Positions 22,001-37,000 of a stretch of DNA of 64,000 nt are shown one piece after another. The notes under the pieces are model-generated. The model did not search any database and was not told the DNA's origin. It saw only the letters and a list, made by a program, of their open reading frames with translations. Positions within the stretch are counted from its first letter, which is position 1. The number at the start of each line of letters is the position of its first letter. The translations under genes were made by a program, and so were the position numbers. Origin of the DNA: Tigriopus japonicus (Eukaryota; Arthropoda; Copepoda; Harpacticoida; Harpacticidae); assembly GCA_010645155.1 (NCBI GenBank), contig JAAGOF010000064.1, positions 199,123 to 263,122 of the forward strand. Reading direction: 5' to 3'.

Positions 22001-25000
22001 AACGTCAGTATGATAAAGCAACCTTCTCTTTGGAGTTTCGTATTGTTTTTGTACACGTGACAGCGAACGTGTTCGTGATCCGCCCTGATTGTGATTATCG
22101 CCTCATTCAAGTTTTTTAACTGAGTTGTATTTTTGCTTGCTAGTATCATACGAACGTATGCTTATACTAATGTTCATCAGTTCTGTTTCATACGTCCCTT
22201 CATGGCGGATCATAAGATGCTAAATTGTCAAGGAATCCATCGTACACCTGTTCACAAATTCGTTTTCGTCTTCCGCTTTTAAGCAAAGTTCTAGGCAACG
22301 GTGATTCTGTCTGTCGATCGGTAACAAACCACTTACCGCCGAATTCATAATGAATTCATTGTACTACAAGTACCAAATTGGTGTTGTCTCAAAACAGTAA
22401 CAGTTGCTTTGTTCGGAGCAATGAAGGATGCAGTATTGGTAATGCAATCTCGTGCTTAACGGTTCATAAAGCTGAACAACAGACGAAAATATTGCAATAG
22501 CAACGCTTAGTATCATTCAAAAATTAAAAACTTTGCTTATTTTAGGGTCGAACTCTCCATGCCAATTATGTTTTTTCTTGGGCGGCAGGGTCAAAACACT
22601 CGTAAAGGTGGATGACTTATTGATTTTTTTTCATGTCGAGCCTGAGAAAGCTTGTTTTTTTTTCTCCGAAATTTTCCACTTTTACGTATTAGAAATGCAC
22701 GCTTGAAGACTTGATCACATGTTGAATTCTACAACTCCGAATTTATTTGTTGAGGATGATTATGACACCTTGATTTTTACCTTGTCTAGAGGGAAATTCT
22801 AATAGGAACCGTGCTTAGACATCCACTCTTCGTAGCGGGATATTTCAATATCGGAACAAGTGTTTTTGCACCTTTCCAAAGCGTCTTTGAAATCGTCTTG
22901 AGTGATGGGTTTGTCGATTTCTTCTTGCTTGATTTGTTTGAGCTCCTCCAAGGGCTTATTCTTGATGGCCTTTCGCATAGACATCATAGCCGCATCTCGG
23001 CATAAATTAGTTATATCTGACGCTGAATACGAATCCAAGTCGTCTGCAATTCTTTCCAAGTCCACCTCCTCTGACACTTTCATAGAAGACAAGCTAATGT
23101 CCAACAAGCTTCGCCGAGCCTCCCGATTTGGCATACCGATATGAATTCGCTTCTCGAATCGACGCCGGAAAGCCTCGTCGATCAACCAGGGGTAGTTTGT
23201 GGCGGCCAAGACCATCACCACTTTGGTCTCGTCTCCGTGCGAGCTTAGGCCATCCATTTGGGTTAGCAGTTCGGCCTTAAACCTTTTACTGGCCTCATGC
23301 TCCGAATCAGATCCTCTTTGGGAGCAAAGAGCATCGACCTCGTCGATGAAGATGATACTCGGGGCATGATATCGGGCCAATTCAAAGAGATGTTTCACCA
23401 GTTTCTCTGATTCTCCTCTGTATTTGGACGTCAGAGAGGAGGACGAGACGTTGAAAAACGTGGTCTTGCATTCAGAGGCCACAGCCTTGGCTAACATGGT
23501 CTTTCCGGTTCCAGGTGGGCCAATCATGAGTATGCCTTTCCAAGGTCTGCGAATGCCACGAAAGAATTCCGGCATAATCAGGGGAAGAACCACGGCTTCT
23601 TGTAAGAGCGACTTGGCTTCATCCAAACCGGCAATATCACGCCAGTTCACCCTCAAGTCACTCGAGATGATATCATTGGAGAGTTCATCCACCATGGTTT
23701 GATCCAATTTATTTCTTCTCGAAAACGATTCATAGCCTTGTGGGGACTTTTTCCGGTTCTCCCGTGTACTCTCCGATACTGAGCGATTATTTTCTTTGTT
23801 CCCGATCCCACTACTCAAACTCGAAGGAGGTGAATCCGGATCGTTCTCCGGAATGCGACCGGTCTCTCGCCTCCGACTGATCCGTTCCATGGACCGAGAT
23901 CGGTTCTTTCTCTCGAAACCTCGCGCTCGAGCTGCTGGATTTGGAATGGCGGGCAGGAGCTTTTCCTTCTGTCGCAAGGAGTTCTTCCAGGCCCCCTCGG
24001 AGACACTACTTAATCTCCTGCCATGATCATGGTCCTTGCACAAAGCGGGTTGAGTGGGAACAGCGGATATGGCTCGGATGTTATCATGATGGACGATTCG
24101 GGGTCGATCAACTCGAGGATGATTCACACACCTGTAGGTCTGAGTTTTGGACACCGTGGTCAAACTTTTGCCAGATGGTCCCATTCCCGCTCTTGTGGCC
24201 GTGGATGTGGAGGACCATTCCTGAGCTGCGGGCATCGTGACAATCTGACTTCGGAAGCTCTCGTTGAAATCCAGAAACTCTCGTATGAAGCTGTTGAAGA
24301 AGGTCATGGTGGCGGAGACCTCGAGTTTGTTGACTCAACACGTCAAAGCCCAAATAGGAACAGACATCGAATTCAAAAGTTGGGAGTCAGGGATCTGTGC
24401 GTCAGTGGGATTACCCCCTTTGGATTCGGTGGAACCACTAAACGACAATGTAGTAATACCCGTAATATGGTGTGTTCCGTCGGATAATCAGAGCAGATAA
24501 TCAATGCACAAGGTGTGAGTCATTTTCAATAGTCTTGTGAAAGAACACCTTTAAGAGGCGCACTCGTGGCAATCCACGGTGTGCCATACTTTGGAGAATG
24601 CCAGTTGGTCTGGCTCTCCCTAAGCGATGGTTACCTCCTTCAAGCTTTCCTTCAATTTCCACGCATGCTTTCAAGGTGGAACTAGAGGAATAATGCCTCT
24701 TATTAACAACGACCTTGTGACCATTTAATGACACGAGACTTTTTCTAGTTCAGGATCATTTCCCTTGAAACTTATTTGTAATTGGAAACCCATGTTTTTG
24801 TCCATGTTCTCTTTGTGGTTGTCAAGAATCCTTGAATTGTCCCTGGTTCTCGTTTCAGTCCTTGGAAATAAATTAGAAAGCCCCGAAAACGCACAATGAA
24901 TGATACCTGTCAAGGGCTCACCGACTTATGTGCGTGGGCCTCGACAAAGAGCGATTCTGTTGTCTCCGACAGGCTTTGCAGAATAGAGTTTTAGGTATTT

Positions 25001-28000
25001 TGCTACCTTTCATATGAGAGCAAACGAAACACTCGTCAACCAAGTTTATATTCGGAGATCGTCTTGCCTTCGTTTCATAATTAATGAATGCACTTCCCGG
25101 CAAGCTTGTAATTCACAAATTCACATCCACTCCATGGTCCTTGTTCCCAATTAAAGGAACACATCTCTAGACCTAACATGGCATTGGCAAAGAAACCCTT
25201 TTCTGCAAAAACGTAAACCAATGCCTGGTGGTCATTGGCATGCTTTCATCCCTATGCAATTATTCTGATGATGAGTTTAGTATACTATGCATGCAATGTC
25301 GCCAGTGCCAATGTATCATTTCATCAGGCCTTGATAAAAATTGCATGACTAGCACGAACACTGACAATGGTGCTCTTAGGAACAACGGAACCAGGTACTT
25401 ACTTAGTACGTATGCACGGTTTCAACGAAATCATAGTTTTGGCGTTTTTTCGTCGCCTCCCCCACACAATTGCTCATTATTCGTGACAGAGCCTTGATAA
25501 AATACTAAATGAGTTCAAGTCCTCAAGGCTAAGCCCAAAAAAAGTTTCACGTTTAAACTCACATTCCCAACAAAGAATACTCTGCGTCTCTTTGTCATTG
25601 AACAGTCCTTTTTCTTTGGTTTCTCTCACCTCATTGTTATATGAAGGGCTGAAATGGAGAACCGGAAAATTAAGAGACTTAACAAAGCATTCAATGGTAC
25701 TAATCATCCTGCTTTATCATATTTGTTATTTCCGGTAATCCATATTCAAACATACGTTTAGCGTTTAGATCAAAGGTATGGGCGGTAAAAAGGGCTTTTA
25801 GCTTGCAGTTTAATTGGAACTGACAAATTTGAAGACTTATTGAGAATGAAATATGCATTTTTCGCTGTGCTATAGGTTCTGGAAAATTGATTTTCAAGCT
25901 CTCTTGAGAGCGAGTGTCAAATTGCCCTTGAAATTTTTTGCAGCCCTTTTGCAATTGCTAAAGGGAGCCTTTGTAAAGCCAGATTTCTTTATTTCCCAAT
26001 GGTTTTATGCGCAAAGCGAGCGTCCGTCGTATGCAATTGTGTGTGTAGTTAAAATGCGATTCATTTCCTTTTCTAGGCTTTCACATGATTCCCAAGCTTC
26101 CGTCCATTTTCCCCGAATCTTGCCTTTTGATCGTGATTGGTATCATCATTGGAGTCCTCTTGGTGGCCACCAGCGATGAAGTGCCCTCCACTTTGACGCC
26201 GGACAGTTTCTTTTTGTTCATGTTACCACCGATTATTCTAGATGCGGGATACTTTATGCCTAATCGGCTCTTTTTCGATCATTTGGGCACAATTCTCCTC
26301 ATGGCTGTGGTCGGAACTATCTTCAACATGTTGACCATTGGTAAGGAAATCAAGATGACAATGAGAACACTTTCTACGTGGTGATGACATGACTCTTTCC
26401 CCTGTTGGAGTATGAGCTTCAAGAGTGTTTTGCCAACTATTTCTGTCACTTGTTGCCATCGGGAAGTTTCCTGTTGGACTTCTTTGAAGTACATGCACGA
26501 GAGCTTCAAGTATACCATAGTGTTCATCTTAACCCATGCATGCACACATGGCAAAGCAAGCAACAAACTAGCCTAACATTGTTTTCTTGCTCATCTTGTC
26601 AAACTTTTTAATTAAAGGGTCTTCATTGTACGCCCTTGGACAAACTGGAATTTTCGGCCCTGATCCTCCGGGTATTTTGGAGACTTTCCTCTTTGCATCG
26701 CTCATTGTGGCCGTCGATCCAGTGGCTGTTTTGGCCGTCTTTGAGGAGATTCACGTCAACGAGATCTTGTACATCGTGGTATTTGGCGAGTCTCTTCTCA
26801 ACGATGCCGTCACTGTGGTGAGTGGCTTTTCAATGAACTACTTACAATATCAACAAGCAGAACTAACCTAAACTCATGGAAATGTAATTTGAACACTACT
26901 TATTCTAGGTTTTGTATCACATGTTCGAAGCTTACGTGGAGATAGGGGAAGAAAATGTCAAAAGCACAGATCTACTCAAAGGTTTGGCCAGTTTCATAGT
27001 GGTCGCCGGAGGTGGAACCATAATTGGCATCATCTGGGGATTCGTGACTGGCTTTGTCACTCGATTTACCAACCATGCTCGCGTCCTGGAACCTCTATTT
27101 GTTTTTATCATGGCCTATATGTCCTATTTGAACGCTGAGATCTTCCACATGTCCGGAATTTTGGCGTAAGTTCCACATTTGTGCGTTGTTCGAGTTCCCA
27201 TTGGTCTTTGGTAAAAGCAGTTGAAGAAGAGTCGTTATGGTGGTGTACTACAATTGGTTTTACTATTGGTTTTCCCGTATCTAATTTGCGCCAGTATTGC
27301 AAGTTTAGTTTTGCTTGCGCCATAGGCCTCAAAATGGCCGTTGAGCGATTTTGGAGAAGAGCTACAGTACAATAATCGGTCGAGTTGCCAAGCAATCCCA
27401 CATTTATGGGGTCCCTTGAGTTTCTTTCGTTTTGGTCCATAATATCCTAGCATATAGATTAGAAAGCTAGCTGTTGCGGGTGAGAAAGATTAGGCGAGAC
27501 AAACATCGGAAACGAATCAGCCTGCCATGTGGTAACGGAGAAGTTTGAAACTTCGAGCAGCCCCAAAACGATGTGCTTAGTCCATCAAGGTAGCTAACTT
27601 TAGGCCATTTGTTTAGTTCGCTTAAGTGGTGAAAGTTTGGAGAAAGACTTTTTTCTGGCTATATTTTAGCTCTCCTTGCATGACACCCCATCAATTCTTG
27701 GTTGTTTTCAAATCAAAAAGTTTTCTTCATTTTTTAACTTTTGTTCCACCGTGGAAAAAAAAAATTCTTGCGTTGGTATCATTGTGGTCAGACAATTCCT
27801 AGTAGGTTCATGTGCTAACCAATTTATTTGATGCTCCTAAGAGCAAACGAGGCACTGGGTTTGGTTCAAATCTGCCATTTCCTGAAATAACTTGGGGTAA
27901 TATCTGTCTTGACTGTTGAAAAATCCACGAGTTCCCTGCATTTCCGTTTGCAATTCCAAACATTTTAGGTAACATGTTAACTTCACAAATCAAATAACTC

Positions 28001-31000
28001 GATTGAGTTATCAAAAAATCAAGTCAAGAAAACTGTTGTTAAGTACACTCCTAGATTACTGCGTTGTGATTGAACCGTAGCACTTGTTCTGATAATTTAC
28101 TCAATGACTGTTAAAATGACTTGGTTTTGGTACATTCGAGCTGTTTGAATTCATGCAGTTAATAGGCAACCTTTTATTCAGCCTCAAATGAAAAATGAAC
28201 CATTTTTAGTCTGTCTTCTATCCATTTAACAACAATCCAACACAACTGACAATGTCGAGCTCGTCATCATCGTTTGTTATCCATATTAACCGGGACATCT
28301 CTTGCTACGTACATCTGACCTTGACCATCTCACAATTGCTCGTCCATTTAAGATTGAATTTGAAATTAAGTTTTTTTTTAGTTCCTGCAGAATGTTGTAA
28401 CTCCTGTAAGAAGGAGTAAAGGAGTGTTCATGCAATTCCCAAGATCACGATTTTGTCTTCCATGCATTGGCATTTTTTGTAACTTTTGCATTCGCAAATT
28501 TTCGTGAACTTGTTTAGTTTGGAAAATTCTTTGGGATCTGTATAGTTATTTTGATCCTGGCTGCTTTTAACAACGATGGTTGTTTGACTTCCCCTTAACT
28601 GTTTAAGTCTATTTGGTTGCGTGAAGAAAATATAGAGTGAAGCAACCATTTCGACAAAAAGGTTGGTAAGAAATCCCATTTAACTGGATGGTTGCACAAT
28701 CTTTCAGAATCACTTTCTGCGGCATTACCATGAAGAATTATGTGGAACGCAATATATCCTCCAAATCCCAGACCACTCTGAAATATGGCTTGAAAATGTT
28801 GAGCAGCTCGTCTGAAACCATCATCTTCATGTTCTTGGGTGTGGCCACCATTCACGACAACCACGATTGGAACTGGGCCTTTGTCATCCTCACCATTGCT
28901 CTTTGTAGCTTCTTTAGAATCCTGGGTGAGTGTCTGAAGACCCACTGTCTAATCCAAATTGCCAAAAGAGGATTGGAAGATTTGATGCCGGTATTGCTTA
29001 GTGTGTATCCTTTCTCTTAAGGCTTGAAATCTCTCACAAAGTCGGAGATCCATTTATTTTTCTTTTATTTGAGTGATCTCGTTAATCCTTGGATCGCATT
29101 CGATGGAAAGTCATTTGGTGGGAGTGGGAAACGGAAGCAAAACGTGATTCCGTATTTTCTTTCCATATCTAACGTCTTTCGAAGCATCAAAGATGATCCC
29201 CTTGGGAGCTTCTTTTGTTCCCTGTTTTTTTCTTCTTGGCATGCTTGTATGTTGACTGAAAGAAAACCATTTCGAACCGTAACATATTTTCCAATTTCAG
29301 GTGTGTTACTTTTGTCGGCCTTAGCCAACCAATACCGATTGCACAAATTAAAGGCTGTGGACCAATTTGTGATGATGTACGGTGGATTGCGAGGCGCTGT
29401 GGCTTTTGCCTTAGTATTGCTCATTGACAAGAAGGTAGGTCATGATAGAATGGAAGGTTGAACGTCCTGAGGTGATTAACCTGAAAAGGGAGTGTCCCAA
29501 ATAGGGTTTGATTTTTGTTCATGATATTGGTATGCCCTCAGTACTAGGGAGGGGATGACATGTGGCCTGATATTGATCGTTCAAAAAGGGAGCACTGGCA
29601 TTCTTGCACTTCTTAATTCATTCGAAAGTCTATGTATGTTATTACTCAATGAAAGGAAATTAGAAAATGTGATTTCATCTGTCTCCGGGTTAGGGATTTT
29701 ATGGAACTTCTGGAGCGTGAGAGCCTTCACTCAGCAGAGCCTTCACACAGCAGAGCCTTCATTGCACACTACTGACAATGTGATATTATATTGGATTAGA
29801 AGGCAGGTAGAAAATCCATTAGATGTAATGGCTATTCAAGTGCATTGTAGAATGTGGAGTAATCAAGGGCCAGAATGTGGCGTTAAATGGAAATGACCAA
29901 AACACCCCGTTGAGATTAGGCAAGCGAATGCACGTGATGTAGCAGTTATGAAACTGTATCATATGGCCTAGTCTTTTGACAACACCTTTGAAGTCCCTAG
30001 AATTTTAGGAAGATTTAAAATGAAAAAGTTCCTTTTTCCGTTTCCCTTTTGTATGGAAGGACATACAGGGGTAGGCGTTATTATGCTTGCGGCCACTTTG
30101 ACCAACTAAGTCAATTCAAACCATTGTTATGTTTTGAAAATTCTTTAAACATTTGCCACGAAGTGACTTACTTCAATTTTGCCAGAGAAGAGTGCAATCC
30201 TCGTATCCGAAGCGATAACAGGTTGGTTAATTTTTGCTGCTTTGAACAAGGATGTTAATTTTGGAGTGAACTTTCATGGTTTCCCTGTAGAAACTTGGAG
30301 CCTCACAAGCCTCATTTCATTTGAAGTAAGTTAGGAACCGAGAAAACATCAGCAAAGACCTTGGGTCGCCCAAGAATCCCTGGGTCGCCAGACCCATCTT
30401 GCGTTGTTTTCCAACATGGTTGCCAGGACATAATCTTTGATGCCACTTTTTGGCCACATATCAACTCTGTGCTTCGATGGCTATCATGTTGTCGAAATGG
30501 ATCATTTCTCCAAAATGGGTGCCATTTAAGCTTAAAGATGCCACTCGAAAGAAGATAATCTTCGAGGAAAAGGACTTACGATTTTGCCGAAAAAACTGGC
30601 ATCGTTTGTCTCGCCCTGGCAACCCTGCTGGAAATCAACGTAACATGGGTCTGGTGGCACAAGATCTTTGCTGATGTTTTTCTCGTTTCATTAAGCAAGT
30701 TTTAGGAGTATTCAAGTATTGTATTGTATTTATACAATATATTACTTATTTCAAATATGTCATGGTATGCAGTTCTTAGCTTGAATTATAAACTGCACGA
30801 GTGTTAACGCCCAACCCTGTATAGTGGGCAACAGGTTTTATCCCTCTCTCCCAACGAAAAAGTTAATCACACCATTTCAACGTTACACTCTTATTTTCAT
30901 AAAACGATGATTGATTTCCCAATTGAGTTGAACTTCAAAAGAAAGAGATTTAAAAGTTAATACCGAAAATACTTTTTCTTTAATGTGACACACCTGACAA

Positions 31001-34000
31001 CTGTGTACCGTAGAAGCTCATTTTGGGTGGTCGGCAAATAGTCGGAAAATGAGCCTTTGTGGTTAAATATGAGTCGTTCATCTATCGTTCCAACGCAAAG
31101 TCAACATTTGGAGAACTGTTTTCACAGAGTCCTTGTATTTGAGGACCCTTTTAATCCCTGCCAAGGGCTTTTGGCCTCTTGGGCCCCCTTATTTCATTCC
31201 CTTTATATTCCTTTTGCAAGGTCCCTCATCGCTCACACAAAGCTGCATTTCATTTGGCCTGACTCTAACTCTTGGCAGTTCTCTACCTCACATCATAATC
31301 ATATGGGGCACCCTAATTTTTACATTAGTTGATACCTTAAGCTATTTTTTTCTTACCCTTTTCCAGAGTGTTCCCCATGCCGCTATGTTCGTAACTACGA
31401 CGATCGCCGTCATTTACTGGACCGTATTTGTACAAGGGATCACAATTAAACCATTGGTGAAGTTCCTTCGCGTTAAAACGGCCTCTGAGAAAGATCCCAC
31501 CATGAATGAGAGAATCGCTGGAAGATTTATGGATCACGTCGTGTCTGGGATGGAAGGCATTTTGGGCGAATTAGGCAATCTCAGGTATGAGCAAAGTGCA
31601 ACTCTTAGATTGAGATGATCAACCAGGAAAAACTGAAGCAACCCATGGATGCCTTGAAACATATATTTACCTGGCCAATAATGGCTAAACCGTCAACTTT
31701 TACGATAATCTCGGTCAACTGATTTCATTCGGAAGGGGAAAAACAATGAATTGGGTCGACCTAAATCAGATTTTCATTGAGATTCAAGATTTTTATCTGC
31801 ATATTTGATGGGGACGGACAGATTGTCGCATACTTGTGATGAACTGAACCAAAAAAACAGGAAATTTTGAAACCTTTGTTTGAGAACAGAAAAAAGGAAG
31901 AGAATGGGAAAGGGAGTAGGTTTCCCATGAGAGATGGACAAACATTGTTATTTGCCAAAGTTCAACATTGGAAATCTAGATCACGGAAAGGCTCAGCAGT
32001 GAGTTGGAATGCATTAATATTCTCATTCGGGATTGAGGAAACGAGCAAGGAGTTTTCAAATTGATAGGGACAAGCAAGCATTGAATGAAAACTGCTTCAT
32101 TGATTTGAAAGATCCTGTTCTCCAGCCTCAATTGGCTACTTTGTGATTCAGATTTCTTCTTTAGAAGCATCCATGTGCTCCAATAATCCTTGGTACTAAT
32201 TGTACTTCGCCAACACGGGGCAAAGATTAATTAAAGAGGAATTATCCTGGGTGGTTGCGACTGATTGGATTCCTCTATCTTGGATTACCGATTTTTTCTT
32301 CATTTTTCTCGCATTTCTTCCAGACTCCGTGATATGTACAAGTATTTCGACACAAAGTACATCAAACCTTGTTTGCTTCGTGAGAATCAGTACAAAGATC
32401 CCAAGATCATCGAGACTTTTGAGAATCTCACCAACAAGGATGCTGTGGAGTTCATGAAGCGCAATCCGACCCAATTCGCCGGTTTGAAATCCATGGTAGA
32501 TCTCACTCAAGCGAGTTCCACGTCCAATTTCATGGCTGCAAACAGTTCCTATGGACTGTAAGATATGTTTGAGCGTTTAGATCTTAACTAGTACCATTTC
32601 AATTTGTCTTTTTTCTCTACTTTGCCTCGAAAAATAGGGGAATGGGTGCCTCCAACGACAATCTGGATATGAAGGAATTGGGCTACACTCCCTCTCGAAA
32701 GGATATTACTGAGAATAAGATCCATCACATGTTGTCCGAGAACATGTTCATGCCTCGCGCTCGGGTAAAACGATTTTTATATCTACATGCAGGTAGTGCC
32801 TGTTTTGGGGCTTCTCAATTCAATTTCCATGGCCTTAGATTTGGTTGTTTTAAGGTATTCGAAGTCCCCTTGAAGCTCCCTAGCTAGACGCATATCGAGG
32901 AATGAACCAGAGGCTAGTTTTTTAAGCGTCAAGATCTCAAGATCGAACTTACAGTATTAAAGTACGATCTTAAGATCGATCTTTGCGTCCTAAAAAACTA
33001 GCCTCAGGATTTCCTCGCAATGAGAATGAAATTCCTTTTTCCTGTTTTCGTTGCAATAGCAATAGTTGTTCTTGTGAGTTGAAGAATGTTGGCTTTTAGT
33101 TCCTCAATGAGGCGCATATATCTTGAGTTGTCTCTTTATCTAGAGCCCAACTTCGAAAGCATTTTGGAAAATTTCGACGAAACGTGAAAGAGAACTTTTG
33201 TTGCAGAGTACTTTCATATTTCAGTAATTATCTTTGATGAAATTATTGCGACTTTGAAACTAACAACATTCATAAAGATAGAGCACATATTTTGCTTGAT
33301 GCAGTCAAGTCTCCATCAAATGAACACAATGTGCAGGCGTGTTTTGTTAACTCAATGAGGAATTTCACTTTTTGGAGAGAAAAAAATAATAAAGAAGTAG
33401 CAAATTGGTTCACTTAAAGGAGAGTGAATTTTAACACTTCTTTGAGATTACTTAAAATCAAAGTTGGGCAAAGGCATATTGTTGGGCAATAGCAAGATTG
33501 TTCTTAGTTCAACATTTAGTCTGATTTCAAGAGACAATCGACGGATGTAAGATAAGATCGATCTTAGAGTATACCAAAATCAAGTCAAATTAACATTCGT
33601 CGAGTATACGCTCGCCCCAGCTGCAGTGTTTCAAACACAGGAGCTGTCTGTAAATGGACAGAAGTGTGTGAATAGGCTGTCAATAGACTGCATAGACAGT
33701 CTCGAGTAAACCTTAAGACCCGTTAATCTGACTCGATTTTTGCGCACTCTAAAAAAATAGTAAAAGGAAATCGTGTATGCATTAACAAGCGCGCGGCCTA
33801 CTTCGGTCAGCAGGAAAGGTATTCTTTCTGTACGTATATCAAGAGATATACTTATATCGAGTACTAATACATTCAGCTTTGGCTGAATAACGTTTCTTTC
33901 TCATGTCCCTTTCTTACATCATCCATCATTACTTTTTAAAGCGCTTTGAGATCTCTGGAGGGTCTGTGTGTCGGTATTTCTATGTGTCTCCACCTATATT

Positions 34001-37000
34001 ATCATCTTTCTTGATGGCCGTTTCAGCCTCGCCGAATGTCGTACAGCCGCCATGCCGTGGATGACGAGGATCTGGCCATGAACCACGACGTGAATTATCG
34101 AGTTCACATGCAAGTCCGACGAATGGTCAGCGAGAACAAGAAGAAGCGCAGGCGTCAACGACAAAAACCTAATGGCAATGTGACGAACGGAAACTCCGTA
34201 AGTGTGTGTGTGTGTATACGTATGTGTATGTGTCTGCCTTCTGATATCGAATGTACTTTCTTGGTATTCGAATCTACGTCAGAGGGTGAAAGTCCCTCGG
34301 GATTATTGAGCTTACCATGTTTTGAGCGCTCACTTTTGGCTCAAGTCGAGTAAGAGCTCAAGCATAGAGTAATTTACAGTCAGAGATATCAAATATACGT
34401 AGACCTAAGACAAATCTGAATGAATTTGAGGCAGATAAGTTCAAAGGTCCGTGAAAAATGTCGAACCAATCACCAATTAACTTTGATTAACTACCCTGAA
34501 CCCTTATCATTCCTTAATAATTGTACCTATCAATGATATTTTAGGATTGGACATAACCAGAAAAGTCCCTCTAGGTCCAAGTAATAATCTTCCATATACA
34601 CGGAAGCTATTAAGAATGATTCAAGGCTTCTAGTCCATACTCTACGAGGTACTCTGACATGAAAAAATGTTATCCAAGGCTCGAGAAAAATCATGTGTCA
34701 AATACAAATTCTTGCTTTTCGGTGAAGGAAACGCAATTCCTTAGCCCGCCAATTTTACTTCGAAGAATTTCGAAACCATTCCAGAACATTCGGAGAAAAG
34801 AAAATGGAATGTCCTGAATGAGGGACAGATTTCTTCTCTTCCTCCGTCCTTTGGTATTGGATTGTGTTGATTCTAATCAAAGTGTCATCATCTACGTACT
34901 ACGAAGGGAACCCCTAAAAATGGAGAAAAATCTTGGAAGGATCTTTTTGTGATCCTTCCTTAGGCTTTCTCTTGGCCTGATTGGCTGCTGACCCAATTGT
35001 CCAAGTTCTCACCATCATACTACTTCGGAAGCCTGAGTCTAGAAATAGATCATTTTAAGTCTTACATAAGTGAATGGCCTGAAGACACTCAAAAGTGTCC
35101 ACATCCTCACGGCTAAATGACTATGCATCGGCTATTTTATTCTACATAAGAGACTTTCACAATATCGAAAACAGGGCTTGCCAAACTATTGTTTTCTGAT
35201 AGCACGGACATACTTGGACAAAATTGACATATTGGAATTTGACCTACCATTTGAAGTTTCAGCTTTCCCAAATTCTCTAGGAGTCCTGCTTTTGTGTTGT
35301 GTTGGAAAAGCGAAGAATTTGTGTTGGCTGAAAATGATCTCAATCTCCGATTCATCCATTTTCTGGGTTTTATTTTTTCATAGGTGAGGTTTGAAAATGA
35401 AATGGAAAACCGCGGAGTCAATGGCTTGAGGGTTCGAGGCTCTTCCAAAATGCTCCAGGATGAGATCATCCACGAAGCCATTAATGAGCGATACGAAAGG
35501 GAGCACTCTGACATTCCCAGTGGAGATGAGAACGACGATGACGATGAGGGTGGCATCGTCTTTGCTCCCAAGCAATCCCAATCCATCAGTGGACTCGGTG
35601 AGTTGAAGCATGGCCACCTTGGCAGCAGTCTCTGATCCCGAATTTGATGTGTTGTTTTCATTTTTCTATTTTTATCGTTACTCACCCATCCTTGCGCACA
35701 GTATTATACATTTTAATTTTCACAACTCTCCCAGAATGATTCATAAATAATATCTTCAGCTCTCCGGCGTGTTCCGGTAAATAATCCCCTTACGATCAGC
35801 CTTTTCTGTGTTCGTTCGAGAGGTTTGCCGATTAAAATCATGCTAACTGGATTGTCTATGATGCTTCTTGTTGCAAAAAGGTGTAAAATTGAGTCAAAAT
35901 TAAGTAACATCGCTCAAACCTGTGACGACATTCAATTTCAAGAGCTTCAAGAATCACTGCCGCTGATGTTCTGATGACGCTTCTTTCCCATGAGCTTCTA
36001 TAATTCAATGTAAAGGTTAAGGGGACAATATGATTGGATTTGGCAAACCTCTCGCCTATTTTGTCTTCGTCATTCTTCCATAATCCACGTCTTTTCAATC
36101 TTGTTCACATGCTCTAATCCACAACCACCATAACACCAACATCTACTACTACTACCAATATTAACATGATGACACTCTTGCTATCTTTGATGGCGATGGC
36201 AATGATGTTGATGACGATGATGATCCAACAGGGCCTAGCGATAGTCCAATGGTTCCGAGCGTGCATCATCGTCTGCCACCCGGTCAAAGTCCGGCCATTT
36301 CCCATAAGTCGTTTCTGCCACTTCCATTTGACCGGGTGAGCACGGTGCCCGTTGCCACGCCTTGGTTGGTCAAAGGTAAGCCGTCACTCGGGGCAAAGAC
36401 AGAGGGAGTGCTGTAGACGGTAGTGTATATAATGACATGTGGGCAAAATAACCCTGTACAATTAGTTGTGTACAGGCCAAGATGCATTTTACATAGCTGA
36501 ATGAATGTTGTTTAGTAGTGATGGTGAACTTTGGACAAGGAGAGATTGTTGGTGATGGTAGTACCCGGACCTTCTGCTTTCGTGACAATGATTGGTGATA
36601 AACGATGGCCGCTATTGTATCGACAAGCTTAGCTTAAAATTAAAAACTTATCTTGATTTTAAATTGATTGAATAGGCAAGGGAAGGCATGGAAACCGTTC
36701 TTCAGGTGGTCAGTTGTGGATTTATTCAAATAAATAATTTTGTTTTGAGAAGACTTAAAAGACGGGCGCTTAATGATGTTGTTGGCTGAATTTCAACATG
36801 ATATGAACAATCGCAGTACATAAGCGTGGAATTGAGAGACAAATTGACCCTACAAACGTTCTTTTGCACTTGTTCGGTCGGAAGAGATTGCTCTATGCTT
36901 CAAATTACTCTGATTGCTATACATTTTAGTCGATCAATTTGATATTAGGCATGTCAGCTTTGATTAACTAGGCGGACAACTGATAAGATTTTTCCCTAAC

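Noticed and set aside
24023..24487. Plus-strand 154-codon ORF opposite the katanin-like gene start
   Set aside because: It is an antisense shadow of the katanin N-terminal region and has no recognisable domain.
31133..31366. ORF extending upstream of gene A exon 7
   Set aside because: The upstream part is intronic; the clean acceptor at 31366 and the matching exon length in gene B place the coding start at 31367.
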